DNA of 64,000 bases from Trichosporon coremiiforme (GCA_039545355.1 BCJJ01000006.1:682001-746000), one strand, 5' to 3'. Counted from the stretch's first letter, positions 21,224 to 32,722 are shown. Translations and numbers: made by a program. The notes: generated from the letters alone by a model not told the origin.

Positions 21224-23162
21224 AAGAGCGATGCAGCGTGCGCCTCCACCTCGAAAACTCGGCCAAGACCCACGGTTGAGGGCGGCTGTACCCGACATCG
21301 GAGGCGCCCCTGAACGGCGTCTTCAGCCTCACCTCCACCCGCTTACACATCTTCCCAAATCTGAGAAACCTGAACGCAGTGGTGATGAGTGATCACTGAC
21401 AAGCACGAATAGAGGACGCATCGAATGGAGACAAAGCTGCAGCCAGGTTCTTGCGTAAGTATCTGAACATGGAGTTGTGACTGGAGGAGGAAGAAGACCG
21501 GGGTACATTGCCCCACATCTCGTGCATGAGGCGTTGGGGAGTCCGACGGTCGGGAATCGCAGTTTCTGTTGCACCAAAATGGTTTAATTGTGGCCCTTCT
21601 AACCGAGACCGTGCGTGGTTGTCGAGCTGAACGACAGTCAGTAGTTTTCCACGATACCGACTCGATACTCTCTTCAAATGGACTCCAGAGCCGCTACCCA
21701 AAGAAGGGTCCCCAGCTGGAGGTGTTTGGTTCCAGGGACAATCAGGCACTGGTTACTGTTTCAGGTTTCAGCGGCACCCACAGGCGTCGCTGTCCACGAC
21801 TCTCCTTGCGCCCACACACTCGCTCTCTCCGAACGCATCGATGCACACCATGATCTTGCTTTTGCGCCACACGCACCATCTCTCCAAATACTGAAGTAGC
21901 TTCGCACCTTTCATGACTCAACGACCGTGGGAGACATCGAATCTGGCAAAGCTCGTCTCCGAAACCGCCACAGCCCACCCAGTCCACTCTTCACTAGATG
22001 ACAACTCCCAACACACACGCTTCCCTCTCCATCGCCCATTCGCACTGCTTTGCCCTTTTCGGACCCCTCATCCACCGCTTCGCACCAAGCTGACATGTTA
22101 ACCGTGGGAAAGCTCCAATCTAGCGAAGGCTTCCTCCGATCTCGCCACAAGACACCTCAACTGCTTCCCACGACATGCCAACTACCGGGATACGCATACT
22201 CTCCTCATCACACGCTCGCACACTCACTACATCCAGACTGCCTCATCCTTCTCTTCTCACCCAAACCTCTTGTGCACCGTGGGAAAGCTTCCATCTAGCA
22301 AGGGCTTGCTCCAATCCGGTACACTCCATCCAAATGTGTCTCCTTACAGCATCTCTACTCTGTGATTCGGACCCACACCATCCTTGCCATTGTCACTTAC
22401 CCGCGCATGTTGTACATCCGTCGAACATGCATCACCTCATTCAGTTCGCTCAGCTCATTACGCTCCTCGACTCGGCTGTCTCTGCCCTGTGCTCTTAAGT
22501 GCATGTGTAGCAGGACGTCGTTGAAAAGTCGCCGGCGCCAACTCGATGCAGTTGCCTCTCATGGATGAAGTCACCGACGGGCCTGAATCTGCTCAGATCT
22601 GGAGTCCGCCTAAGTGCAGCACACAATACTCGGTAGGCTCGCTAGGCATTTGAGAATAACAGACGAAGCTCCCGAGCCTCCCATTTTCGGAGGACATAAC
22701 AACGCCACGGATCCCAGTCCCCTTTCGTCCAGAGCGCGGCTCGTGCAGTGGCTGCGTACCTCGAGAACTACGCTTGGTACGCGTTTTATCCAACAAGACC
22801 GCAAGGACGGGGACCTCGCTTGTGGCGGCAGTCTGAGCGGCGCCACCTACAGAGTGGTTGAGTCAACTGACACTGGGCGCTACGCGTTGGCGTGCTCACG
22901 CGCGGACACTGGTCTTGATGGGATGCATGCGAGATGGTCCGGATGGAGCTAGAACTGAGTTGGAAAAAAGACAGACATACAGAAAATAAACGAGAATTAA
23001 ATTCACGATGTAACGAGCGGATGGGCTATACTAGTAAAATGTAAAAAACGTGCGGGGATGCATACACGTGCAGCAGCGACGGAATGGAGTGTCGTCTAAC
23101 ATTGTCCAGAGAGTAACTGAGAGAAGAGGGATGAGATGGGAAATGGTTTGTTGAGCGACGCC
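21224..23162. other. 1.9-kb intergenic region with a short diverged repeat
   Basis: No supported gene; the ORFs here are short, on both strands and without domains. Positions 21924-22420 hold three diverged copies of a repeat described separately. The last 180 bp (22980-23162) are AT-rich and probably the 3' UTR of the chitin deacetylase gene. Confidence 0.5.
21924..22420 (+). repeat. Three diverged tandem copies of a ~176-bp unit
   Basis: A start block recurs at 21924, 22101 and 22276 (spacing 177 and 175): ACCGTGGGAAAGC, then a TCYA-ATCTAGC core, then AAGGCTT or AAGGGCTTG and CTCC. The second and third copies match best; the first is more diverged (ACCGTGGGAGACATCGAATC). The rest of each unit is CA/CT-rich and only loosely similar. 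No coding capacity is seen. The end of copy 3 is approximate. Confidence 0.5.
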
Positions 23163-24925
23163 TTAGAAGAAGGCGATGCCGGCGACGAGGGCAGCGAGGG
23201 CGACACTGAGCGACGCCGCAATGGGCACGGCGCCGTTAGCGTTCTCCTTACCAGCCGCTGAGCCCGTGGCCTTAGCATCGTTCTTGGCGTCACCGGTGCC
23301 GGCGATGATCTGGGGTGCGGCGCCAGTCGCCGTGCCGACCGAAGCCTGGTACACAGTGCCGGTGCCCGTGGCGGAGAGCATGAGCGTGTTGGTCGTGTTG
23401 GACGAGGTCTCGATGTACGCCTCCTCGTTTCCGAGGCCGAGACACTCAATGATCGACTTCATCTTGTACTTGCCACTGGCGATGGCCATGGGGAGGAAGT
23501 AGCCGACGGCAAGGTCGACGGTCTGGCTGTAGATGTCGTGCTCGAGCACGATGAAGCCCGTGTCGAGCTTGGGCACGTACTCGTCCAGGATGCGCTGGAA
23601 CTTGGTCAGCGACGAGGGACCGGACGCCGTGCCGCCGACAATGCGCCAGTCGTCAGTGTCAAACGTCGTGCCCTGGTAGTCGGTCCACATGACGGGAGTC
23701 AAGCCCATCTGCGCAGCGATCGCGCGCACACGGTCGTCCAGGTCACCGTAGGGCGGGCGGAAGGTGTTGGGGGTGACACCGATGACGTCCTTGATAGCCT
23801 TTTTCGTCCAGCCGAGCTCGGCGACGATCTGCTCGTTCGTGAGCTTGGTCAGCGACGGGTGCGACCAAGTGTGGATTGAGAGCTGATGGCCGAGCATGTA
23901 CTCTGAGACGACCATCTCCGGTCGCGAGACGACGCGCGAGCCGACGAGGAAGAACGTGGACTTGATCTTCTGCTCCTCAAGGTAGTCGAGAAGGAGAGGC
24001 GTGTAGGGCGACGGTCCGTCGTCGTACGAAAGACCCCAGGTGTACTGGTCCGGGCAGACGGTGATGTCGGTGTCGCGGGTGCATCCGCCACAGGTCCACC
24101 AACAACGGCCGTCCTTGGTGGCCTCGGGCGACGAGGCACACTCTCCGGTGGTGACGCTGTACTTGGGCACCTTGTCCCAGTCGATCTCGCTCACCCACTT
24201 TTTGACCTCGGGCGAGTTGACATCAGGGATGGTGTCGAGGGGAGGGTAGTCGGTCGACTTGGGCGCGGTCGGGATCGCAGGAGCAGAGCTGACGGACGGA
24301 ATGGCGCCCGCCGCGAAGGTCGTGTGCAGGGCAACAGTTTTGTCGGTCGGGGCGCCGGAAGTCAGGGCCGAGAGAGACCTGAATGTGTCAGCTCGCCGAA
24401 TGCTGCGCGCCAGCAAGACGTCATTGTGCGTCGTCAATGTCACGGGTGCCACCGGTCTCGGCGTCACCAGCAGCAGCAGGCGAACAGATTGGCAGATGCA
24501 GACGGATTGTCGATGCCCACGGTGGAGGTCATAGTCGGCCGCTTGGCGGTGCCGCTTGACGGCTTGGCGTAACACCGTCCAACGGGCAATACAGTGACCT
24601 AGGCTTGGCCGTGCGCCTTAAGGGAAGTGTGTGCTGGGCCCTATGAATAACGCATGATATGCACTTTCTGCGCAGTCCGCAGCACACAGCGATGACCGCT
24701 TCGCCCTGGCAGTACTTACGGGATCACAAAGCCCTGGGGACCGGTCTGAGAAGCACTCTGAGGAAGCGACGGATCAATCGCAACCGTGATAGCGGGATTG
24801 GGGGCAGCGGCAACAGCACCGGCAGGAGCGCTAATGCTGACAGCCGCAGGAGCCGGGGCAGCAGCAGCCTGGGCGTTGGCGACGGAGAGGAGAGAAACGA
24901 GGATGGTGATCGCTAGGGCGGCCAT
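23163..24925 (-). CDS. GPI-anchored chitin deacetylase, complement(join(23163..24378,24720..24925))
   Basis: Two exons give 473 aa. The N-terminus is a signal peptide (MAALAITILVSLLSVANAQA) followed by an Ala/Pro-rich stretch. The NodB/CE4 domain (about residues 150-400) has the metal/acid motif SYDDGPSPYTP, the HTWSHPSL zinc motif, RPPYGDLDD and the late LEHD. A Cys-rich segment (GRCWWTCGGC) precedes it, as in basidiomycete Cda proteins. The C-terminus is a Ser/Ala/Gly-rich spacer ending in a hydrophobic tail (VALAALVAGIAFF), the pattern of a GPI signal. It converts cell-wall chitin to chitosan. The intron (24379-24719, 341 nt) is long for this genome. Its acceptor (GCTGACACATTCAG) and phase are good, but a hidden small exon inside it cannot be excluded. 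Confidence 0.88.
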
Positions 24926-26646
24926 ATTGAGTGATATGTTCTAGAGAGCGTGGGGGAGGTCGAGTGTCTGTTGCCGGCGGGTATTAATGGACGAGGTCGT
25001 GATCGGAGGAGGCGATGAGGAGGGCACAGAATCAAGCCGAAGGAGTGCAAGTGGGCTGTGGAAACGGTTAGAGAAGAACTTGAGATAAGAGAAACGCAAA
25101 GGGGGGAACAGGTAAATGGGATCAGAGCTCTTGGTGATACACAATCCACGGCAAAGGTCACAGCGCAACAACAGTCAGTCTCTCTTCACAGGCGCGCGCG
25201 CAACCAGCGCGACGATGCAACGGGCAGGGGGGCAGAAGGCAGCGAGCCATGCAGCCAGACGGGCGAACTTGGCGGCGACTGTCTGAGACGGCCCGCGGGC
25301 TAGCGCCTGATGTGTACGCGTACCGCGCGCACCGTGCACCGGGCACCATGGACCCTCGTTCCCTCGCCGGCCACAGGAGCAAGCACCGTACGCGCCAAGC
25401 CTCTGTGGGTGCGGTTCTCTTTTCCAAGCTCCCTTGGCGATTCGTAGTCCGCGTCAACTTCCAGGGGCCGTTGCCGACCCGAGTTCCATCGTGCACGTCG
25501 CGCACGGGTTGAAAGATGCTCTCGCCCTCTGTACAACCTGCGCATACGCTGCGCTTTGGTCTGCAGAAGTGGCGGAGGGCACCGAAAGTGAGGTCATGTC
25601 CGAGGAGAACGTAGTCGTAGGGCATAATGAGCCGCTAATCGAGTGCTGCGCGCGGTGAGACCCTCGGGCGGCAGACGTTGGTGTGAGGGCGGCATGGACA
25701 TGCCGCGGTGCCGGGCATCCGGGCGTCAAAGCTTAGCAACCATTGCTATTGTTGTCTGCGGCAGAGGGTCAGAAGAAGGGGGACTGGTCTGTGCATGGGG
25801 TTGCTGTTCCCCCTGGTTACCCTCTCGACGCGCTGTGGGACGGAGGATCGAGCATGAGCGCGTTGAATCGATTGAGTAGAGCTCCGCCAAGCCTTGCGTG
25901 AACGGATCCGGTGCCCACACGGAAGAGCGTTGACACAACCAGGGCGGTGGTTACGCCTTCCTCACTCCAGTGCGGTGATCAGACAAGAGAGAAACGGCGC
26001 GGGGAGACGGGTGTGGCAGCGGATGATGAGCGGGCAAGGCAGTGACAGAGGGAGGGTATCTATCATCGCCGTTGAGATGGACGAGATGGACGTTGTGATG
26101 TTTCCAGTTGCATGTTTCGGTGCGCAGTAGTCTTGGGACTTTTCCTTGGCTCTCGATTGCCTCGCGCCGCCTCGGATGACGCGTCTCAGGCACGCTGGTG
26201 GTGCGAGTGACTGGTGCCAGGATGGAAAAGTCGCTCAGTGGAATGCAGAACTCGCCGAGGTTTAAAGAAGGCCCGAAGAATAGAGACAGCTCCATGAAGC
26301 AGCTTGCATCACAGAGTCTAAACGCCAATGCATGAATGTTTAAGCATGATCTGGAGACATGAGACACAGGTTGCCTTATTGCCGCATAGCAGTAGGAGTG
26401 AGCCACTTCTCAATCACGTGCAGTCCGTACACGTGGCAGTCGCCGAAACTGTCGCTAACGCCGGTCGATCACTACCCAGCTCTTATCTCCGACAGGCTGC
26501 GAAGTTTCAGGCACGGCAATGACTCGCAAATTTGGTTCCGCGGTTCAGGGTTTTGGCAAGACTGGGCGAGGCAGCGCTGGCTGGCTGCAAGAAAGACGAG
26601 ACGCTCTACTCTTCTCCCAACCATCAACCACCAAACTCGACAAAAG
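24926..26646. other. 1.7-kb intergenic region, divergent promoters of chitin deacetylase and RPL33
   Basis: No gene could be supported. ORFs up to 155 aa occur but overlap each other on both strands, carry no recognised domain and have no convincing introns. The length is unusual for this compact genome, so a non-coding RNA or an unrecognised small gene is possible. I see no direct sign of one. Confidence 0.4.
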
Positions 26647-27498
26647 ATGGGCGCTACCAGGTGAGCTACCCCGACGACGACGATTATCGCGACGAACACG
26701 ACGACCCGAGCCGACCGACCGCAAGCGTTTCGACGAAGAAGGAGGATTCAGACGTGTGGAAAGAGACGAATATTCGATCGACGGTTTGGACGGAAGGCGG
26801 GTCGAAGAATTTGTGCTAGCGATCGGAAGAGTGAAGCGGAACGTCGGGACTGGGGAACGTTGAGGATATGTTCGCCGTGATAATCGTCGTTGGAATGCGC
26901 AAGCTAGAGAGTGGTTTCTGACAGACGCAGGCTTTACCAGAAGGGACGCATCCTCGGCCACAAGCGTGGAAAGCGCAACTCGCGCCCCAACCAGTCGCTT
27001 GTCCAGATCGACGGTGTCGACTCGAAGGAGGCCGCCCGCTCTTACCTTGGCAAGGTGAGCATACACACGGACGCGAGAGCAACGGCACGACTCGTCGGAT
27101 GGCTTGGATAGGACAACAGCGCTGGAGAGAAGGGAAAATGAAGGCAGACGGGGACGAGTTGTGGAGCGCGAGATGAGTCTTGTTCATGCGAGCTCATCAA
27201 TGGCGCTAGGAGGGGGGACGAGGAAGTCGTTGCTGTTGTCATCCGCCATCCGTCCTGTTCACCCGAGCTCTCGCCGTCCAGCTTCATCCGCCTAGTGCAA
27301 TTAGCTAACATCCAGCGTATCGCCTACGTCTACAAGGCCAAGCGTGAGATCAACGGCTCGCGTGTCCGCGTCATCTGGGGCCGTGTCACCCGCCCCCACG
27401 GCAACTCGGGTGTTGTCAAGTCCAAGTTCACCTCGAACCTTCCCGCGCACATCTTCGGTGCCTCGTGCCGCGTGATGCTCTACCCCTCGACCATCTAA
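26647..27498 (+). CDS. RPL33: Ribosomal protein eL33 (L35A/Rpl33), join(26647..26660,26931..27054,27316..27498)
   Basis: Three exons give 106 aa, the family length. The 14-nt first exon encodes MGATR. The protein then reads [16 protein letters not shown], continues through [20 protein letters not shown] and [16 protein letters not shown], and ends [14 protein letters not shown]. This matches eL33 from start to end. It is a 60S ribosomal subunit protein. The two introns (26661-26930, 270 nt; 27055-27315, 261 nt) are far longer than the 32-60 nt usual here, a feature often seen in fungal ribosomal-protein genes and compatible with intron-encoded regulation or a snoRNA; I could not identify clear C/D or H/ACA boxes. 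Confidence 0.95.
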
Positions 27499-27922
27499 AC
27501 ACCCCCACATCCCCTTTCCCCATGTACCCGTGACACCGACCTTTTTCCCTTCGGGGGCTCGCGACGGGTGGCGAAGCCACAGCGAGTTTGCATAGCGCAG
27601 CCATTGGGACTTGTACGAGAGAATGTATGGGTTCCGCAGATACCACTGGAGCGGGTGCCGAGAGCGCTCAGCCAGGACCGGGGGCTACGGTGTAGGATAC
27701 TGGGACTAGAGTCGCTGGAGCAGTCGGCAGTGATACTAACCGGAATATGTTGAGCGAGAGATCGGGCAGGAGTGAGCAAGGTTGTGCAGGGGTCAACTCA
27801 GCAGAAGATGAGAAATGGCGTTCGGACATGAGCGCTGGGTAGCTCAAACCGTCAGTGGCTAAGGCGATCACGAGACTTGGCATCAGGGGTCAGAATAATG
27901 CATGATAGTGGTACAACAGAGT
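27499..27922. other. Convergent 3' region of RPL33 and the MPP6-like gene
   Basis: 424 bp between facing stop codons. No additional gene, tRNA or strong hairpin was recognised. Confidence 0.5.
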
Positions 27923-28849
27923 CTACGCCTTTGCCTTCTTCTTCGCGGCCTTCTTCGCCGCCTTGAGAGCGCGTTCCCGCTCGTCGAGAGCGTTCTTAGG
28001 CTCGTCCTTAGCCTTGCCCTTCGCCTTGGGTGGCGGAGGGATGTCGCCTGCTTCGGGCTTGGCGGCCTTCTTCTTCTTCTTCTCCCCAGGAGCAGGTGTC
28101 GACTCTTTGGATGTCGCTGGCGTGGCAAGCTTTGATCCAGCAGGTGTCGTGTGCTTGGAAGCTGAGGGAGTCGCGTGCTTAGACGATGACGGCGTGCCCG
28201 CCGCACTCTTGTGCTCCTTGTCCTTCTTCGTCGGCTCCGTCTTAACCCGCTTCTTGGGAACGGACTCCTCGTCTGATGACGCTGGCGAAGACTCGCGCTT
28301 CAGGCTCACGCGCTTCATACCCCGCACCACATCGTCTTTCTCCTTCGCGCCAAACCCAGCTGGTCGTCGGAACGAGCGGTCCTCGGGCTGCTGTCAGCTA
28401 ACTACCTCTTTTGCGTAGCTACTCACCTTCTCGTCCTCGTCCATGCTCTCGTCCGCCTTGCCATGCACGCCTGCCTCCTCCAGATCCTCATCGTCGTCGT
28501 CATCCCCCTCCTCGGCAGCGTCCGCCTTGACAGCGCCGAACGTTCTCCGTCCTCCGCTGACTTCCGCCTCTTCCACGAAGGGCAGGTAGCTGCCCACAAA
28601 GCTGACCTTGGGCTTTGACGGTCCCGCAGTCGCATTCGGGCGCGTTCCTTTGAATCGTGACGGGAGCGTCCATTTCTCGGCCTCGGCAGCTGCTTCGGCA
28701 GCCTGCGCTGGTGTCGGTGCTGATGGCGCTGAGGGCGTAGTCGGGGCAGGTGTCGAAGCAGCAGAGCCGGGGGTCGAAGGCGTAGCCTGCTGGCGCGCCT
28801 TCGCGCGCTGCATGAACTTGAGGTTCAGCGTGCCGCTCGACAACGACAT
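27923..28849 (-). CDS. MPP6-like exosome cofactor, complement(join(27923..28387,28427..28849))
   Basis: Two exons with a short intron (28388-28426; the acceptor has two CAGs three bases apart, so one Gln is uncertain) give about 295 aa. The N-terminus MSLSSGTLNLKFMQRAKARQ matches the LSxxLxxMKFMQR signature of M-phase phosphoprotein 6. The middle holds RFKGTRPNA, SFVGSYLPFVEE, an acidic patch and RSFRRPAGFGAKEKDD. The C-terminal third is Lys/Ala/Ser/Thr-rich with repeated TPxxSK and ends KKAAKKKAKA. Known family role: an RNA-binding nuclear exosome cofactor that binds Rrp6/Rrp40 and acts in rRNA and ncRNA processing. It is larger than yeast Mpp6 because of low-complexity extensions. The assignment relies on the N-terminal motif. 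Divergent from MED4 with 211 bp between the starts. Confidence 0.6.
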
Positions 28850-29060
28850 GGCTGCTGAGGGTCGGGGTGGGAATGCAAGTGATGCAAGTGATCGGCAAGA
28901 CACAACACGAGGATGCAAGTGACGTCTGAAGATTTAGATGGAGGCACGGAGATGCTTTCGTCTCCGTGTGCCTGTGCCGGGGATTCCTCACCGCACCTCT
29001 CCCAGCAACCACCAGCTGTCATCTTCGTTGTTCCCGACCCATCAACCAAATCCAGACGAC

Positions 29061-29917
29061 ATGAGCACGCCCGATCCCGCGCAGCTAGTGGGCCCGCGCC
29101 CCGCGCTCCTCCTCGCCGTCGCGACGCAGCAGCACCTCCTCTCCGAGCTCTTCACGGTGCTGCAGGCGACCTCGTCTGCTCCGAACGCGGACGCGCTTCC
29201 CGCCCTCCACGCCGGACTGGTGCAGAGCTCGGAGCGGCTGGACCAGCTCTCGGCCGAACTCAAGGTGCATCAGGAAGCGTATGCTGAGATGCTCGCGAAA
29301 CAGAAGAAGGCGAAGGAGCTGGAGGACGAAATTCGGCAGATCATTCGCGAACTCCATGGAGCCAAGGTCGACCTCGAGGAGGTTGTCACCGAGGGGGCAA
29401 AGGTTAGGGAGAGCATTGAACGGAGCGAGAAGGGTGAGTCGTGCCGACATCGCCTGACGGGCATCATCCCCGGAGGTTGGCGGCAGGGATAGCTACTACG
29501 AGAGGAACGGCGAGCTAACCCCAGATCCCGTCAGTGTCGATGAGCTGATCGCTCACGCGCACGCGCTCGCCAAGACGACGAGCGCGCCCGTGTCCTCCCT
29601 CCTTGCACCCGTTGACAAGGCGGCAGTGACGCCATGGCCGAACGAGGCTGCTATGCGCCAGGGACTGCTGTTCCAGCTCGAAGGATCCATGTCTGGCATC
29701 GGAGACGTCGGCGTCGTTGGAGATGGTGAGTGCAGACTTCTTCGGAGAGCGAAGATAGCTCGGTACCTGTTGTAATTCAAGCTAACGGCCAGCCGCGACG
29801 GCTGCGGAACCGGCACAGCCTGCACCCCAGGTCGTGCACGAGGAGCCCGGACGGCGATACGACCCCGGTGCCGTGTTCCAGCTCGACCTCAACAGCGACG
29901 ACTCGGACGACGATTAG
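29061..29917 (+). CDS. MED4: Mediator subunit 4 (Med4), join(29061..29433,29525..29725,29793..29917)
   Basis: Three exons, phases consistent, give 232 aa. The first half is a coiled coil (LHAGLVQSSERLDQLSAELK, EDEIRQIIRELHGAKVDLEE). Intron 1 is followed by the Med4 hallmark VSVDELIAHAHALAKTTSAP, then the PWPNEAAMRQGLLFQLEG block corresponding to the PWPTEExMRxGLL motif. The C-terminus GAVFQLDLNSDDSDDD is a typical acidic Med4 tail. It is part of the Mediator middle module that links activators to RNA polymerase II in the nucleus. Introns of 91 and 67 nt have CTAAC near the acceptor. Confidence 0.87.
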
Positions 29918-30085
29918 ATCTAGATTTCCCTTCTTGCTTCGCCTCCTTGGTCTGTGCCCTCCGTCCAGTCGCCACGACTTGTACATTAGAACCATGTTGT
30001 ATGCATGCAGTGGGACATTGAGAGTGCGACCCACGAAAACCAATGAGTGGGTATAAGAGAGAAAAAGTAATACAGTCTACAGGCT

Positions 30086-31333
30086 TTACCAGTTGTTGAG
30101 CATCTCGCGGGACAGGGGCTCGGTCTCCATCTCGTACTCGACGTTGACGTGGGGCCGCCTCTTGTTGGCGCGTTTCGGGTCCTTTGTCGCCTTCCGCTTC
30201 GCGCCGGCTTCCGGCTTCTTTGGCGGCTTGGGTGCGGGCTTCTTGGCCTCTGCTCCCTCGTCTCCCTCTCCCTCTTCGTCGTCCTCCTCGTCCTCGTCGG
30301 ACACCTCGAGGTCGGACGGGAACTCCTGTCCCTCGTCGTCGTCGCTCTCGGCCTCGGAATCGAACTCGTCAAACTCGGACCCAGAGTAGTCCTCGATGTC
30401 ATCGTCCGACTCGTCGTCCTCGACAAACTCGCGCTCGCCACCCTCCCACTCCTCCTCGTCCAGAAGCGAGTCGTCCTCCTCCATGTCCTCCAGCTTGCCC
30501 TTGCCCTTGTCCATCTCGAGCACTTGGCGCCACACGTCCTCGTTCACATTCAGCGGCGCGTCGCCGTACGCCTTCGACCGCAGACGCTCGAGCAGCTCCG
30601 CCTCGATGCTCTTCTCCAGCTTGGCCGCCGCAAGCGCCTTGCGCTCACGTGTGGCTTCACGTCGCTCGAGCTTCTTCTTGATACCGACGAGCTTCGGCCT
30701 GTCATGTTAGCTTATCCGTCCGGCGTTGCCCGTTTGAAAGCAAGAGGGAAAGACGTGGGTGGATCAGAGGGTGGTGCATGAAGTCTAGCCCATGTTGTTG
30801 CCTCGTGCGGCCGGCGCAAACCCGTGGGAGAGTGCCAGCCACTCTTGGCTGTCGCGACTTCTGGGTATCTTCATATCCACACGTCGAGAGGGAAGGGGTC
30901 AATACGCACTGCTGGGTCATGGAAAGTCTGCGCATCTTGATGAGGTACTGCGTAATCTTGGTGAGACGCTGCTTGCACTTGTGCGTGATGAAGTTGGGCC
31001 AGTAGATGAGCTCCTTGTCGATCTGCTCGAGGGCCTTGGTGTAGTTTGACGAGAGCTTGATGCGCTCCCACATGTTGGCGGGGGAGTGCGCACGCTCGAT
31101 CGTCTTCACGTAGAGGTACAGCACGCCCTCCTTCTCGCGGACGGTCGCATAGCGCGAGTTGGCGAGCGGGCACGACTGGCGCGAACAGAAACCAGTCAGG
31201 TTGTACTCATTCCGGCAGAAGTTCTGCGTGACCGTCTTGACCTTGTAGCTGCAGAACTGCTGGTTGATCACCTGCCAGATAATCTCGTCGGACTGGGGTC
31301 AGCTGGCACATTGCTATGCAAGCTCACCTGCAT
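30086..31333 (-). CDS. MAK16: Mak16 ribosome-biogenesis factor, complement(join(30086..30698,30910..31292,31328..31333))
   Basis: Three exons give 333 aa. The first exon is only six nucleotides, ATG CAG, joined by a 35-nt intron to [17 protein letters not shown]; without it the conserved [11 protein letters not shown] start of Mak16 is lost. The protein continues with the Cys-containing [20 protein letters not shown] zinc-ribbon-like block and [21 protein letters not shown] 211-nt intron (30699-30909) then leads to [20 protein letters not shown]. The C-terminal third is a very acidic Asp/Glu/Ser tract, then a Lys/Pro-rich tail and [12 protein letters not shown]. Role: nucleolar assembly of pre-60S particles with Rpf1, Nsa1 and Rrp1. 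Confidence 0.93.
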
Positions 31334-31679
31334 GGTGTCGGCTCCTCAGATGGTCGTGTGGGGTATATGCAGGTGCGATAGGTCGAACAGCGCAGAAATG
31401 TTGTGCCCGTTGCAGCCGCTGTATGACGGTGGACTCGCGCCGTTCTGAAATTTGTGACGGCAGGCACGCGATGGCATTTTAGGCGTGTCAAAGTACCAGA
31501 CGCCTAGCGACATTTGCCACCTATGATCGTTGCTTCGAGTGTCACCAGGGCTCGTCCCTGAGATCCAGAATCCCGCGTCACTGCCCAAGCGACGAGACGT
31601 TGCCGGCCGATCGGACTGCGACAGGTGAGCGTTGGCTTGTTGTCGTTTGTCACACTCTCTCGTCACACACAAACACACC
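31334..31679. promoter_or_regulatory. Divergent promoter region of MAK16 and the CCDC90-family gene
   Basis: 346 bp between head-to-head starts. No defined operator was recognised, and the ORFs inside are short shadows. Confidence 0.4.
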
Positions 31680-32416
31680 ATGAGTCTCCGCCTTCTCTCA
31701 CGGCCAACAACATCACTCGCCGGCGCAGCCCTCGCCCAGTGTTAGTCCCGCACTATGTTCCCAGCTGACCTCAGCTCTGCGGCCCGTCGCGCGAAGTGCG
31801 CGCAGCGTCCGGAGACTGCACGCCTCGGCTCCTGCCGCAGTCGCGCATTTCGACACGCATCTGCTGGTGGAGAAACTGCAGGCGAACGGGATGACACGCG
31901 AGCAGGCCGAGGGCACCATGACGGTGCTGGCTGAGGCGATTGAGGAGAGCATCAAGAGCATGGAGGCTGGCCTGGTTTCAAAGCAGGAGCAGGAGAAGCA
32001 GCGGTACACGCAGAACGTGGACTTTGCGCAGCTCAAGTCCGAGCTCCAGCTGCACGAGAAGAACGACCTGACCCTCATGAAGAGCGAGAACGACCGCCTG
32101 CTCGCCGATGTCGAGAAACTGAAGCAGCGCCTGCGTGAAGAGATTACGCGCACCCAGGCCGGCGTCCGCCTCGACCTCAACCTGGAGAAAGGACGGATTC
32201 GCGATGAGTCAGCCCAGCAGGAACTCAAGATCAAGGAGGTCGATACCCGCATCGAGAGCGAGATTGCAGGCCTCAGGACACAGATCGAGCAAGCAAAGTT
32301 CTCCATCCTCCAGTACCTCGTCGGTGTTGCTACTGGTTCTGGAGCCCTGCTCCTGGCCTACATGCGCATGATGGTGAGCTAAGCGTGCTCTCTGCTAAGC
32401 TAACGTGCAGCGATAG
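31680..32416 (+). CDS. FMP32: Mitochondrial DUF1640/CCDC90 protein (Fmp32/MCUR1 family), join(31680..31740,31775..32373,32411..32416)
   Basis: Three exons give 221 aa. The N-terminus is an Arg/Ser/Ala-rich mitochondrial presequence (MSLRLLSRPTTSLAG, later ARSVRRLHASAPAA). The DUF1640 core follows: FDTHLLVEKLQANGMTREQA, a long coiled coil (YTQNVDFAQLKSELQLHEKN, RLREEITRTQAGVRLDLNLE, SAQQELKIKEVDTRIESEIA) and a C-terminal TM (ILQYLVGVATGSGALLLAYM). It is an inner-membrane protein; family members are linked to calcium uniporter regulation or cytochrome oxidase assembly. The last exon is six nucleotides (CGA TAG) after an intron at 32374-32410. Without that splice translation would end two codons later (VS then TAA), so the 3' splice hardly changes the protein. 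Confidence 0.82.
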
Positions 32417-32722
32417 TCATTCCGGTGCGGAGGGAGAAGAAGGAAGGAAGGGAATTGCATTTTGTCATCGGTACCTTAGAATCAGTAGAAATCACACCGC
32501 ACCACTGCACTACTCATAAGCACGTGTGCATATGTATCGGGCCTAAGTCCTTAGCTGTTGTCCCATGGTCGTCGGCTGCATGCTGTTTCTGCAGATTGCT
32601 GCGACGGTTGACTCGACCGCCGGCCGGAGCTGAGCGGAAGCGGAGTTCAGCCGACGCCCGCCAGCCATGTCGGTGCGTCATCGGACCGTCCAGGTTGTTG
32701 ACTTGCTGCAACCCAATCCACC
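32417..32722. other. Intergenic, no gene seen
   Basis: 306 bp with 3' UTR-like sequence followed by the putative promoter of the next small gene. Nothing recognisable. Confidence 0.4.

Noticed and set aside
25158..25625. 155-aa minus-strand frame between the chitin deacetylase and RPL33 genes
   Set aside because: Overlapped by plus-strand frames of similar quality, with no codon bias, domain or conserved motif. Kept as intergenic.
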